Below, piece after piece: positions 46,003 to 53,986 of a stretch of DNA of 53,986 bases (positions within the stretch are counted from its first letter, which is position 1; each line of letters begins with the position of its first letter). Source of the stretch: Paludibacter propionicigenes (GTDB taxonomy: Bacteria > Bacteroidota > Bacteroidia > Bacteroidales > JAFGXI01); NCBI GenBank assembly GCA_020721655.1, contig DYMG01000001.1:1-53986 (forward strand), read 5' to 3'. A model generated the notes under the pieces. It made no database searches and was not told where the DNA came from. It saw only the letters and a list, made by a program, of their open reading frames with translations. The position numbers were made by a program, and so were the translations under genes.

Positions 46003-46689
46003 TTATTCTGTTAATAATTTAAATCCTCTTCCATGAATATTTAATATTTGAATTGATTTTTCATTTTTCAAATGTTTTCTCAATTTAGTAATGTAAACGT
46101 CCATACTTCTGGCATTGAAATAGTTATCGTCGTTCCAGATTGCTTTTAAGGCATAATTTCGTTCTAACACTTCACCTTTATTTTCGCAAAGCATTCTTAA
46201 TAATTCCGATTCTTTTGTTGTAAGTTTTACTTCAGTTCCGTCGGTTTCAATTGATTGTTTGTTTGAGTCGAAAACTATTTTACCAAGGTTAAAAATTGTT
46301 GGTTTTTCGCTTTTTATAATGTTGCTACGACGCAAAACTGCTTCAATTCTAAGCAGTAGTTCTTCCATGCTAAATGGTTTTGTAAGATAATCGTCGGCTC
46401 CAGCTTTAAGCCCTTCAATAACATCGTCTTTCATTGATTTTGCTGTAAGAAATATTATTGGAATTGAGTTATTGTCTATTCTTATGTCTTTTGCTAATGT
46501 TAAGCCATCTTTTTTAGGCATCATTATATCAAAAATACATAAATCGAACCTGTCGTTTTTAAAAGCTTTAAAAGCTTTTTCGCCATCTACCTCTAATTGA
46601 GTATTGTAACCTTTAACTGTTAAATATTCTTTTAATAAAGAACCTAAATTCCCGTCGTCTTCGGCTAATAAAATTTTAATTTCACTCAT
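46003..46689 (-). CDS. OmpR-family response regulator, RprY-like
   Basis: The regulator has a receiver domain with acidic LAEDD and phospho-acceptor Asp57 in the longer numbering (FDIMMPKKDGL), and a C-terminal winged-helix DNA-binding domain with YFNARSMDVYITKLRKHL. The open frame starts at 46698 (MKTMSEIK); the second methionine at 46689 is the more usual start. It matches the RprY type of Bacteroidota and is encoded directly after its partner kinase. Confidence 0.88.
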   Translation of the reverse strand: MSEIKILLAEDDGNLGSLLKEYLTVKGYNTQLEVDGEKAFKAFKNDRFDLCIFDIMMPKKDGLTLAKDIRIDNNSIPIIFLTAKSMKDDVIEGLKAGADDYLTKPFSMEELLLRIEAVLRRSNIIKSEKPTIFNLGKIVFDSNKQSIETDGTEVKLTTKESELLRMLCENKGEVLERNYALKAIWNDDNYFNARSMDVYITKLRKHLKNEKSIQILNIHGRGFKLLTE

Positions 46690-46709
46690 CGTTTTCATTT
46701 TTATTTTAG

Positions 46710-48275
46710 TTAATCATTTAAAGGCAATTTTATAGAAAAAACTGAGCCTTTTTTAAGTTTACTTTCTAAAGTTATTGTTCCATTGTGTTCTTCTACAATT
46801 TTTTTTACGTAGCTTAGTCCAAGTCCAAAACCTTTTACGTCGTGTAAATTTCCTGTTGATACTCTGTAGAATTTCTCGAACACTTTTTTATAGTTTTCTT
46901 TACTTATACCAATGCCTGTGTCTATAACATTAATAATTATGCTGTTAGCAATATTTTTTGTTTCTATTTTTATTTCGGGTATTTCTTGTTTGTATTTTAA
47001 GGCGTTTTCGCATAAATTCACCAACACATTTGTAATGTGTACTTTATCTGCTTTTATTATGCTTTTTTGTGCTTCTAAATTGAGTTCTATAGTTCCGTTT
47101 TCATTTTTTACTCTTATTTCAAAATTTTCTAATATTTTTTTAATAATATCGTGAATATCAATGTTTTCTATTTTAAGTTTAAGCATTCCTTTGTCAATAA
47201 TTGAGGTTTGTAAAACTTTTTCGACTTGCATTGACAAACGCATTGTTTCGTCTTTTATTATTTTTGATATGTTTTTAATATAGTCTTTGCTGTTAGAAAC
47301 TTGGTCGTCTGAAAGCATTTGCGATGCAAGAGAAATTGTTGATATTGGAGTTTTAAGTTCGTGGGTCATATTACTAACAAAGTCGCTTTTCATTTCTGAT
47401 AATTTTTTTTGTCGGAAAATAATTATTAGTGTTGCGGTAAATATTGTAAGAATAATTAAAATAATAATTATTGAAGATATAATCATTAATAAAAGCGATT
47501 GGAAAATGTATGTAGCTTTTGATGGAAAATTAACAGCTAAATAATATTGCGAGTTTTTAATATCGTTGGGAAAAAGTCGGTGCGTATATATTTTATCGCA
47601 ATTTGAGTTTTTAAACAAATCGGTGCAAAATATTGAATTTTGGTTTTTATCGTTTACAGAGAATTCAAAACCTATATCTATATCATTAATTTTAAGATGA
47701 TTAGATAGTAACGATTTTATTTGTTCTTTGTTAACTCGTTTGTTAATATCTTCGTTATAATCGAGTAAGCTGTTTACAATTTTTTCTACAAACAATGCTT
47801 TTTCTCCTAGTTTGTTGCTTATATGTTTTTCTAAATCTTCGGTTTTTACAAGGTCGTTTCTGGTTTGTGTAAATTTATTCGATTTGTTTAATATTAGAGA
47901 GTCTCCAATATATGCTTTTATTGTGGTGTCTATAACTTTTCGGTTATTTTCTTTGTAAAACGATGATTGTTTTGTGTAGGAAAAATTTGCATCGCTATCT
48001 GGTAAAGACATATTATTAATTAGAGAAATGCTGTCGGAAATGTTTCTGCTTTTTTTGATGTCTTTGTATGAGTAAACTTCGTTTGATATTTGGTATATTG
48101 TTTCGTTGGTTTCAATTTCTTTACAAACGTCGGTTAAAACGTTGTTTACTACGTTGTTAAAATGTTTATTGTTGATATTAACTGCGTCTTTAATCCAACT
48201 TACTTGAATGTAAGTTAGTGCAATTAAGGCACTTAACATTATAGAGACTAATAGATATATTAAATTTTTTCTCAC
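46710..48275 (-). CDS. Sensor histidine kinase, RprX-like
   Basis: The 521-residue kinase has two membrane helices (about 5-25 and 258-287) bounding a periplasmic domain of about 230 residues. The phospho-acceptor His305 lies in SNMTHELKTPIS; N-box CENALKYK, G1 DTGIGI and G2 GFGLGLSYVK follow. The length and start (YLLVSIMLSALIAL) resemble B. fragilis RprX (about 519). The stimulus is unknown. Confidence 0.9.
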   Translation of the reverse strand: MRKNLIYLLVSIMLSALIALTYIQVSWIKDAVNINNKHFNNVVNNVLTDVCKEIETNETIYQISNEVYSYKDIKKSRNISDSISLINNMSLPDSDANFSYTKQSSFYKENNRKVIDTTIKAYIGDSLILNKSNKFTQTRNDLVKTEDLEKHISNKLGEKALFVEKIVNSLLDYNEDINKRVNKEQIKSLLSNHLKINDIDIGFEFSVNDKNQNSIFCTDLFKNSNCDKIYTHRLFPNDIKNSQYYLAVNFPSKATYIFQSLLLMIISSIIIILIILTIFTATLIIIFRQKKLSEMKSDFVSNMTHELKTPISTISLASQMLSDDQVSNSKDYIKNISKIIKDETMRLSMQVEKVLQTSIIDKGMLKLKIENIDIHDIIKKILENFEIRVKNENGTIELNLEAQKSIIKADKVHITNVLVNLCENALKYKQEIPEIKIETKNIANSIIINVIDTGIGISKENYKKVFEKFYRVSTGNLHDVKGFGLGLSYVKKIVEEHNGTITLESKLKKGSVFSIKLPLND

Positions 48276-48365
48276 TATTTTTATTTGTTCAGTAAAATTA
48301 TATTATTTTGGAATTAGCTCTAAATGTTAAAGTTCTTATTTAACAAAGATTAACTACTGAATAAA

Positions 48366-48398
48366 AAAGACTACTAAAATTAACATTTAGCAGTCTTT
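48366..48398 (-). terminator. Terminator after the 48.4-kb secreted protein gene
   Basis: AAAGACT-A-CTAAA pairs with TTTAG-C-AGTCTTT, giving a stem with one internal mismatch, and ends in a T run on the minus strand. It closes the sensor-phosphatase unit. Confidence 0.75.
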
Positions 48399-48419
48399 GT
48401 ATTGGTTTGTTTTTACCTT

Positions 48420-49208
48420 TTACAATTTAAATTCTGTTTTCAGCCAATGTTCTAAGTTTTCTTTGTCGGGTTTTCCGTAAAAGTCGTTTATGTACGAAAT
48501 TATTTCTTTAATTTTTTGGTCGTTATTTTTATCGTGAAAGCTGTCAATTATCATATTAATTTCTTCTTTTAGAGTATTTAAATCTGGAAATACTGGTAGA
48601 AATGTGCTTATTAGTATATTTTTATTATTTTGGGTTTTGTCTAAGTATTTTATTTCCATATCAGTAATATTTGGGTTTGGAATTGGTTGTCCGTCAATGG
48701 TTAGTAGTTCTTTTCTATCAATAATAAGGCTATCGTTTATGAAAGAAAGTTTTTTATTTACGTTTTCGCCTTTGTATTTATAGCTTATGTAAAAGAATTG
48801 GTTTTCGTTCATTGGAAATTCTGTTGTTCCAATTTTCAATATAACTTTATCAATAATTACGTATTTGCCCGAAAAGTGGCTTTCTAAATCTACTTTGTTA
48901 ATTAGTGCTCCGGCTCGTGTACTAATATTGCTCATTGCTGGAGCCAAGTTTGCTTTTGCAAATGCTAAATTGCTATTGTCTGGTTTTAGAATAAAGCGAC
49001 CTTTGCCGGGTTTAATTACTGCGGCTCTTGAGTTTTGCGATTTAAATAAGAATTGTTCGCCTTCGGTAAAGCTACTTCCTTGTAGTAAAGGAGCGTCGTT
49101 TTTTTTGTAAAGTATATCGCCATCTACTTTAATAACTTTGTAATTCTGTGCTTGCAAACTTAATGTAGTTATTAAAAAAATAAAGAATGCTAATTTTTTT
49201 GTTTTCAT
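48420..49208 (-). CDS. Secreted partner of the propeller-phosphatase, FecR-like start
   Basis: The 262-residue product has a signal peptide (ending LSLQAQ). The N-terminal half (KVIKVDGDILYKKND... then SRAAVIKPGKGRFIL) recalls the FecR-type beta fold; the C-terminal half is helical and charged. No family is named with certainty. It starts 17 bases after the phosphatase gene, so it is probably co-transcribed and may be a periplasmic binding partner of the propeller. Confidence 0.65.
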   Translation of the reverse strand: MKTKKLAFFIFLITTLSLQAQNYKVIKVDGDILYKKNDAPLLQGSSFTEGEQFLFKSQNSRAAVIKPGKGRFILKPDNSNLAFAKANLAPAMSNISTRAGALINKVDLESHFSGKYVIIDKVILKIGTTEFPMNENQFFYISYKYKGENVNKKLSFINDSLIIDRKELLTIDGQPIPNPNITDMEIKYLDKTQNNKNILISTFLPVFPDLNTLKEEINMIIDSFHDKNNDQKIKEIISYINDFYGKPDKENLEHWLKTEFKL

Positions 49209-49225
49209 TTTTATGATTTTTTAGT

Positions 49226-52200
49226 TTAAAGTTTTATTCCTATTACACAAATATCGTCAATTTGGTCGAAATTTTTTCCTGTGTGGGGGTTTGTATGCAA
49301 TTTCCATTCCTCAATGCTATTATTTAAAATTATTTTTTGCTCGCACATTCTTTTATTGCTCGAATTAACTATTAATGATTTGAATGGCAGATACTTATAT
49401 TTTTTGCCTTTAGGTCCGCCAAATTGGTCGGCATAGCCATCGGTAAACATATATAGTTTGTCGCCTTTATTTAATTGAAAAACATTATTTTGAAATTTAT
49501 TCATAATAACAAAGTGTGCGACAGGCATTTTGTCTTGTTTTATTTCATAAAGTATTTTATTTTTTACATCTAAGTTTTCATCTTCTAATTTTTTTGCAAT
49601 TGTATTTTCTGTTAAAATGTTTAGTTCTTTTTCGGTTAAAATATATAGAGGGTTGTTTGCTCCAGCCCATTGTACTAATTGTGTTTTTAGGTCAATTATA
49701 CATAACGACATATCCATTCCGTCTTTTTGTTCACCATCAACTCCTTTTTGTTTTAAGGCGTTAATAATTCGTTGCCTCAAGGCATCTAATATTTCTGAGG
49801 CTGTAATATTTTTTTTGTCGGCAATTATTTCGTTTAAAAACGACATTCCAAGCATACTCATAAAGGCTCCAGGAACACCATGTCCTGTACAATCTACCGC
49901 TGAAATAATAATTGAGTTGTCTATTTTATATGCCCAATAAAAATCTCCGCTAACAATATCTTTTGGCTTAAATAGTATAAAATGTTCGTTAAAAGCCTCG
50001 TTAATAAACTGTTGTGATGGAAGTACGGCAAATTGAATTCTTTCGGCATAATTTATACTATCAGTTACTTCTTTGTGAATATGAACTATTTCATTTTTTT
50101 GTTGTTCAATTTCGTCTTTTTGTTTTACAACTTCTTCTGTGCGTTCTTTTACAATTTTTTCGAGTTGAATGTTTTGTGCTTTTAGTCTGGCTGTGTATAG
50201 TTTAATGAATATGTATATTAAAAATATAAAAGTTAATGTATATAATAAATAAGCCAAAAACGACCTGTACCAAGGGTTGTTTACTGTAAATGAATATGTT
50301 AAAACTTCACTTTCTGTATCAAAAATTGTTTTAGCTTTAAGCTTAAATGTGTAGTCGCCTTCAAATAGTTTTTGATATTTAACTTCTGTGAGGTTAGTCC
50401 AAGTAGACCATTGTTCGTCGTAACCATCTAATTTATACGAATATAAGGCTTTCTTTCCGTTAAAATTATATAGTGATGAGTAGTTGAATGTTAGTGTGTT
50501 TAATTCGTAATCTACTTCTGTTTTTTTATTATTTTTAGAGTTTAATTTGTGCAAAACTTTGTTTTTTAAACTTGTTATTTGCGATAAAAATATAGTAGGT
50601 TTTTCATTTTCATTAAAATATTTCGAAATGTCAAAAATAATAAATCCTTCGTTTGTGCAAATATTTAGTTTGTTTTTGTTTATTATTAAATTGTTGTAGT
50701 AATTATTATCTATTGCTTTAAATTTATTGCTGGTTAGTTTTTCATTATTTTTACCGTTTAGAATTTTATTATCTACTATTGCAAAAACATCGTTTTTGTT
50801 TTGCAAGTATTTCATTATAACGGCATTATCTGGGATTTTAACACCATCAAACTTGTCAAAATAGCCTCTTAACGATTCTTTTTTATTTTCGCCAGAAGTT
50901 TGTGTTGGAATTACAAATTTTAGAACACCAGAAACTGTTGAAAAATAAATTTTTTCATTTGTTTTAAAGCATCGAGTCCAACCTTCATCGAGTCCATCTT
51001 CGTTTCCAATAAACACATCGTAAATAATGTTTAATTTTTCATCGAAATCAACTTTCCACACACCTGTTGAAGATGTTGCAATCCAAATTGTAAAGTTTTT
51101 TGCATTTTCACTTAACTGAATTTCTGCATCTATAACATCTACTGTTATTTCATTGTTAAATTTATAAACAGACCATTTTTTTTCAAATTTATGAATATAA
51201 AGCCCATTAATACCAATAGAAATTAGTAGTTTCTGAGGTTCAAACCATAATATTTTAGTGGCATCGACATTAGTTATTTGCGAAATTTTATTTTGTTCAT
51301 TCAAACAAAACATTCCGTCTTTTGTGCCAACAAGCAATTCATTGTTCACATTTACAAGCGAATACACTCCTTTGTTAAAGTTTTCTATACGTTTAAAGTA
51401 TGAGAATTCCTGATTTGCATCTTCCACAAAAAGCCCTACCGATGTTGCTACATAAGTTTTATTGTTAAAATTTGCTGCTGTTTGCACATTTCCGTACAAT
51501 CCGTTTTGCTCGTTGTAAAATGATATTGGAGAAGCGTAATTTATTCTACTTATTCCATTTCCTGTAACTGCCCACAAATCGTTATATTTATCTTGCAAAA
51601 TTTGTTTTACATCGTTATCAATCAGTCCGGTTTTTTTGTTAATTTCTTGAATTATTTCCCCGTTTTCATTTATTATAACAATTCCATTTGTTTCGGTATT
51701 TAGTGCTATATTGTTGTCGTTTAGGGGTATTCCGCCCATTATTCTGTACGACATTAATTTGTCTGTATTATCAGATATTATTTTTTCAAATTTATTTTCT
51801 TGCGGATAGTAGTAAAAAATGCCGGCTTCTTGTGTTACAATTATGTGTTTGTTTTTTTGTGAAAACATTCCAAAAATACCTAAATTTTTAAAAATATCGC
51901 TGTTTTTCAGATAATTAAGTTCCCCATTTTTATATTCTAACAATCCCAAATTTCGTTCTCGAACAAATAGTGTATTTTTTGATGCGAATGCCAAATGAAA
52001 TGTATTTTCGGTTTTATAAGTCGGTTTTATGCTTAATATTTTACCATTTTTATATTCAAATATTTGTGTTTGCGAGAAAAAAATTACTGTGTTATTAAAT
52101 AAAAAAATTCGCCAAATTGTTCCAAAATCTTTTTCTTTTTCGGCTAAGTTAGATGATAATGAAATATATTTTTCGTTTCCATCTTTATCAAACCTTATAA

Positions 52201-52522
52201 AGCCAAACTCGTTTGTTGCACCTACAAAAATTTGTTCGCTATTATTTGCTTGTAAAGCTGTTATATATCCCGATGTTGGTGTAATTTTTATAGTTTCCCA
52301 ATTATTTCCATCAAATTGTAGTACTTGGTTGTAATTTCCAAAATACATAAGCCCATTGTTGGTTTGTGTTACAGACCAATTTTGAACGCTCAAGTTTTGT
52401 CCGTATTGTTTTTGTGTGAAATTTTTGACATATTGCTTTTCTTGCTGAGAAATTGCAACATCACAAAACAATATAAATTGTAATGTGATTATAATAAGCA
52501 ATTTATGTGTAGTTTTTTTCAC
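49226..52522 (-). CDS. Periplasmic beta-propeller sensor fused to SpoIIE/PP2C phosphatase
   Basis: The protein of about 1098 residues has a signal/anchor segment, a large periplasmic beta-propeller with two-component-regulator-propeller repeats (about 35-700), a Y_Y_Y domain (about 720-785), one membrane helix (about 790-812), a coiled coil (about 815-865) and a cytoplasmic SpoIIE phosphatase. The metal motifs are VSGDFYW, DCTGHGVPG, DGMDMSLC, FTDGYADQ and IDDICVIG. This is the layout of Bacteroidota hybrid sensors with the kinase replaced by a phosphatase. The TTG-started frame reaches 52543, but a -7 element touches it; the GTG at 52522 (KKTTHKLLIII) gives a better signal. Confidence 0.85.
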   Translation of the reverse strand: MKKTTHKLLIIITLQFILFCDVAISQQEKQYVKNFTQKQYGQNLSVQNWSVTQTNNGLMYFGNYNQVLQFDGNNWETIKITPTSGYITALQANNSEQIFVGATNEFGFIRFDKDGNEKYISLSSNLAEKEKDFGTIWRIFLFNNTVIFFSQTQIFEYKNGKILSIKPTYKTENTFHLAFASKNTLFVRERNLGLLEYKNGELNYLKNSDIFKNLGIFGMFSQKNKHIIVTQEAGIFYYYPQENKFEKIISDNTDKLMSYRIMGGIPLNDNNIALNTETNGIVIINENGEIIQEINKKTGLIDNDVKQILQDKYNDLWAVTGNGISRINYASPISFYNEQNGLYGNVQTAANFNNKTYVATSVGLFVEDANQEFSYFKRIENFNKGVYSLVNVNNELLVGTKDGMFCLNEQNKISQITNVDATKILWFEPQKLLISIGINGLYIHKFEKKWSVYKFNNEITVDVIDAEIQLSENAKNFTIWIATSSTGVWKVDFDEKLNIIYDVFIGNEDGLDEGWTRCFKTNEKIYFSTVSGVLKFVIPTQTSGENKKESLRGYFDKFDGVKIPDNAVIMKYLQNKNDVFAIVDNKILNGKNNEKLTSNKFKAIDNNYYNNLIINKNKLNICTNEGFIIFDISKYFNENEKPTIFLSQITSLKNKVLHKLNSKNNKKTEVDYELNTLTFNYSSLYNFNGKKALYSYKLDGYDEQWSTWTNLTEVKYQKLFEGDYTFKLKAKTIFDTESEVLTYSFTVNNPWYRSFLAYLLYTLTFIFLIYIFIKLYTARLKAQNIQLEKIVKERTEEVVKQKDEIEQQKNEIVHIHKEVTDSINYAERIQFAVLPSQQFINEAFNEHFILFKPKDIVSGDFYWAYKIDNSIIISAVDCTGHGVPGAFMSMLGMSFLNEIIADKKNITASEILDALRQRIINALKQKGVDGEQKDGMDMSLCIIDLKTQLVQWAGANNPLYILTEKELNILTENTIAKKLEDENLDVKNKILYEIKQDKMPVAHFVIMNKFQNNVFQLNKGDKLYMFTDGYADQFGGPKGKKYKYLPFKSLIVNSSNKRMCEQKIILNNSIEEWKLHTNPHTGKNFDQIDDICVIGIKL

Positions 52523-52545
52523 AACAGTTGTTTTTGTTTTCAAAA

Positions 52546-52553
52546 CAAATTTA
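52546..52553 (-). promoter_or_regulatory. -7 element of the propeller-phosphatase gene
   Basis: Minus-strand TAAATTTG fits TAnnTTTG. It leaves no room for a leader before the TTG at 52543 and favours the GTG at 52522 as start. Confidence 0.45.
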
Positions 52554-52595
52554 CATAAAATTTGAATAACTTAATATTCCTATTCAATAAATTTC

Positions 52596-52603
52596 TATTT
52601 TTG
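52596..52603 (+). promoter_or_regulatory. -7 element of the polytopic membrane protein gene
   Basis: TATTTTTG fits TAnnTTTG and ends 9 bases before the ATG at 52613. The divergent -7 element at 52546-52553 makes this a compact bidirectional promoter region. Confidence 0.42.
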
Positions 52604-52612
52604 AAATCTTAA

Positions 52613-53935
52613 ATGAATAATAACATAACATTACTTGATTTGGTTGGGGCAATTATACTTATTGCCTTGCTTTTCTTTTTTGCTAATTTTTACAAATTAT
52701 CTAAAATAAAAGAAAACCCTGAGTATAAATATTTTACTATAGCATTGTTTACAAAAACATTTGGGGCAATAGCTTTGGTTTTTGTATATGAATTTTATTA
52801 TGGTGAAGGAGATACTCATTATTATTTTTATGGCGGAAGAGAAACAATAAATACGCTTTTTACAGATCCTGTAATTTTCTTCAAATTATTATTTTCGAAA
52901 CACGCTAATTTTAGTCAAGATTTACAACTTTTTACTAAAAACATTTTATATTCCAACTCTCCAGAAGAATGGTTTATGGTAAAAATAATTTCTGTTTTTA
53001 ATTTATTTTCATTCAATAGATTTATTATTTCTTCTATTGTCGTTTCTTTATTTTCATTTTACGGTGGTTGGAAACTCTTTAAAACATTTTTATATTTTTT
53101 CCCTAATGAAAAGAAAGTAGCTTTTATTTCTGTTTTTTTAATACCAGATGTTATTTTTTGGGGAAGTGGTATTCTTAAAGATACTATAACTTTAGCGTCA
53201 TTAAGTATTTTTTTCTATCATTTTGTAAATATTTTTTACAAACAAAAAATATCTGTTAAAGCAATATTAATAATGATAATAACTTTTTATATTGTTTTTA
53301 AATTAAAAGCATACATAATATTTGGATTTATGCCTGCAATTCTTATTTCGTTATATGCAAATTACAAAAACAGAATAAAAAATAAATTTTTCCGACAAAC
53401 TTTTGGTCCGCAAATTTTTGTGGTTTTTGTAATTTTTGGGTATTTTATGTTGTTAGATATAGCCGAAAAAAGTGAAAAATATAAACTTGAAAATTTACAA
53501 TCGAGAGTAGAAGGGTTTCACTCTTGGCATACTACAACAGGAGGGTCTTCGTATAATTTAGGAGATGTTGAATATACTCCTATTGGCATATTAAGTAAAT
53601 TACCTTTAGCATTAAATGCAACTTTTTTTAGACCATATATTTGGGATGCCAAAAACATTACTTCTTTATTAGGTGCAATTGAGAGTACTATTTTTATATT
53701 GCTTTTTTTATTTGTTTTGTGGAAATACAAACTAAAATGGATAGTAGAAAGTTTTAATAACGACTTACTTTTAATTGCGTTGATTTTTTCAATAGTTTTT
53801 GGATTTGCTGTTGGTTTTACTTCTTATAACTTTGGAGCTTTAGCAAGATATAAAATTCCTGTTATGCCATTTTTTTCTTTCTTATTGCTGCATTTTTATT
53901 TTAAATATAAAGAAAAAATTAAGAAAGAGATTTAA
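52613..53935 (+). CDS. Polytopic inner-membrane protein of unknown function
   Basis: The 440-residue product has about nine to eleven hydrophobic helices and two larger polar loops (about 65-120 and 280-330, the latter with SRVEGFHSWHTTTGGSS). The pattern recalls polysaccharide polymerase or EpsG-like proteins, but I see no signature that proves it. A motif WGSGILKDT within a helix boundary is notable. It runs divergently from the propeller-phosphatase. Confidence 0.6.
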   Translation: MNNNITLLDLVGAIILIALLFFFANFYKLSKIKENPEYKYFTIALFTKTFGAIALVFVYEFYYGEGDTHYYFYGGRETINTLFTDPVIFFKLLFSKHANFSQDLQLFTKNILYSNSPEEWFMVKIISVFNLFSFNRFIISSIVVSLFSFYGGWKLFKTFLYFFPNEKKVAFISVFLIPDVIFWGSGILKDTITLASLSIFFYHFVNIFYKQKISVKAILIMIITFYIVFKLKAYIIFGFMPAILISLYANYKNRIKNKFFRQTFGPQIFVVFVIFGYFMLLDIAEKSEKYKLENLQSRVEGFHSWHTTTGGSSYNLGDVEYTPIGILSKLPLALNATFFRPYIWDAKNITSLLGAIESTIFILLFLFVLWKYKLKWIVESFNNDLLLIALIFSIVFGFAVGFTSYNFGALARYKIPVMPFFSFLLLHFYFKYKEKIKKEI

Positions 53936-53986
53936 AAATTTTTAAATACGTTTCTTTATTTACTTTTACTGAATATTTTTCTTCAA
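53919..53986 (-). CDS. Possible C-terminal end of a gene entering from the right
   Basis: A minus-strand frame is open from the window edge and ends with a stop at 53919-53921. The visible 21 residues, EEKYSVKVNKETYLKIFKSLS, look protein-like and would overlap the convergent membrane-protein gene by 17 bases. Too short to assign. Confidence 0.35.
   Translation of the reverse strand, partial: EEKYSVKVNKETYLKIFKSLS

Overview
The window is a gene-dense, very AT-rich chromosomal segment from a member of the Bacteroidota. Several signs agree: a Por-type (T9SS) C-terminal sorting domain, an RprX/RprY-like two-component pair, a beta-propeller/Y_Y_Y sensor, MORN_2 repeats, almost no Shine-Dalgarno sequences, and repeated TAnnTTTG-type -7 promoter elements close to start codons. 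Order and genus cannot be fixed from this sequence. I saw no insertion sequence, integrase, prophage, CRISPR array or rRNA. The only RNA gene recognised is tRNA-Cys(GCA).

Layout. 0-4 kb: an ABC-F ATPase, a secreted MORN-repeat protein and a small exported protein. 4-9 kb (minus strand): an NAD-dependent epimerase and an APS-reductase-like gene that overlap by 4 bases, then a nucleotide-sugar operon (6-dehydrogenase, N-acetyltransferase, aminotransferase) resembling the Wbp pathway for diacetamido-glucuronate sugars. 9-13.7 kb: two exported proteins, then a minus-strand run of PLP aminotransferase, methionyl-tRNA formyltransferase and a 5'-nucleotidase-type phosphoesterase.

13.9-24.1 kb is the most unusual region. 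It is one long plus-strand cluster encoding CheR, a receiver-less CheB, a membrane GAF protein, a membrane GAF-PAS-PAS-PP2C (SpoIIE) phosphatase, a SiaB-like kinase, a SiaC-like (DUF1987) phosphoprotein, a TerB/ABCG-type fusion transporter, a lipoprotein and a small exported protein. It looks like a complete partner-switching pathway whose neighbour is a transporter rather than a diguanylate cyclase or sigma factor, with orphan chemotaxis-type methylation enzymes added. A perfect 22-bp palindrome lies about 80 bp upstream of its first gene.

24.2-28.3 kb holds phosphofructokinase, an orphan MacB/LolD-like ATPase, a PduO-type cobalamin adenosyltransferase and a single-chain aconitase-family hydro-lyase. 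28.4-32.0 kb holds envelope genes (M23/LysM peptidase, a possible lytic transglycosylase, a phosphodiester glycosidase) and a receiver domain with a C-terminal membrane anchor. 32.2-36.6 kb is sufBCD plus a GIN-domain lipoprotein. A repeat-like intergenic patch, ornithine aminotransferase and tRNA-Cys follow.

38.6-49 kb (mostly minus strand) has a decayed T9SS-tail fragment, a small protein made of two T9SS-tail-like modules, a 7TM-HD phosphodiesterase (PgpH type), a BamA/TamA-like outer-membrane protein, a nitroreductase, a 42-residue lipoprotein, an exported barrel-like protein, ndk, a DUF4177-like exported protein, and the RprY/RprX-like pair. 48.4-52.5 kb encodes a second SpoIIE-type phosphatase, fused to a periplasmic beta-propeller sensor, and a secreted partner. 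The window ends with a polytopic membrane protein of unknown function and a probable partial gene.

Functional threads. Two SpoIIE phosphatases but only one SiaB/SiaC pair are present, so the second phosphatase may feed the same switch. The Wbp-like sugar genes and the T9SS-tail protein may belong to the same cell-surface anchoring pathway, as known in Porphyromonas gingivalis. Gene positions come from open reading frames. Promoter and terminator positions were counted by eye and may be off by a base.
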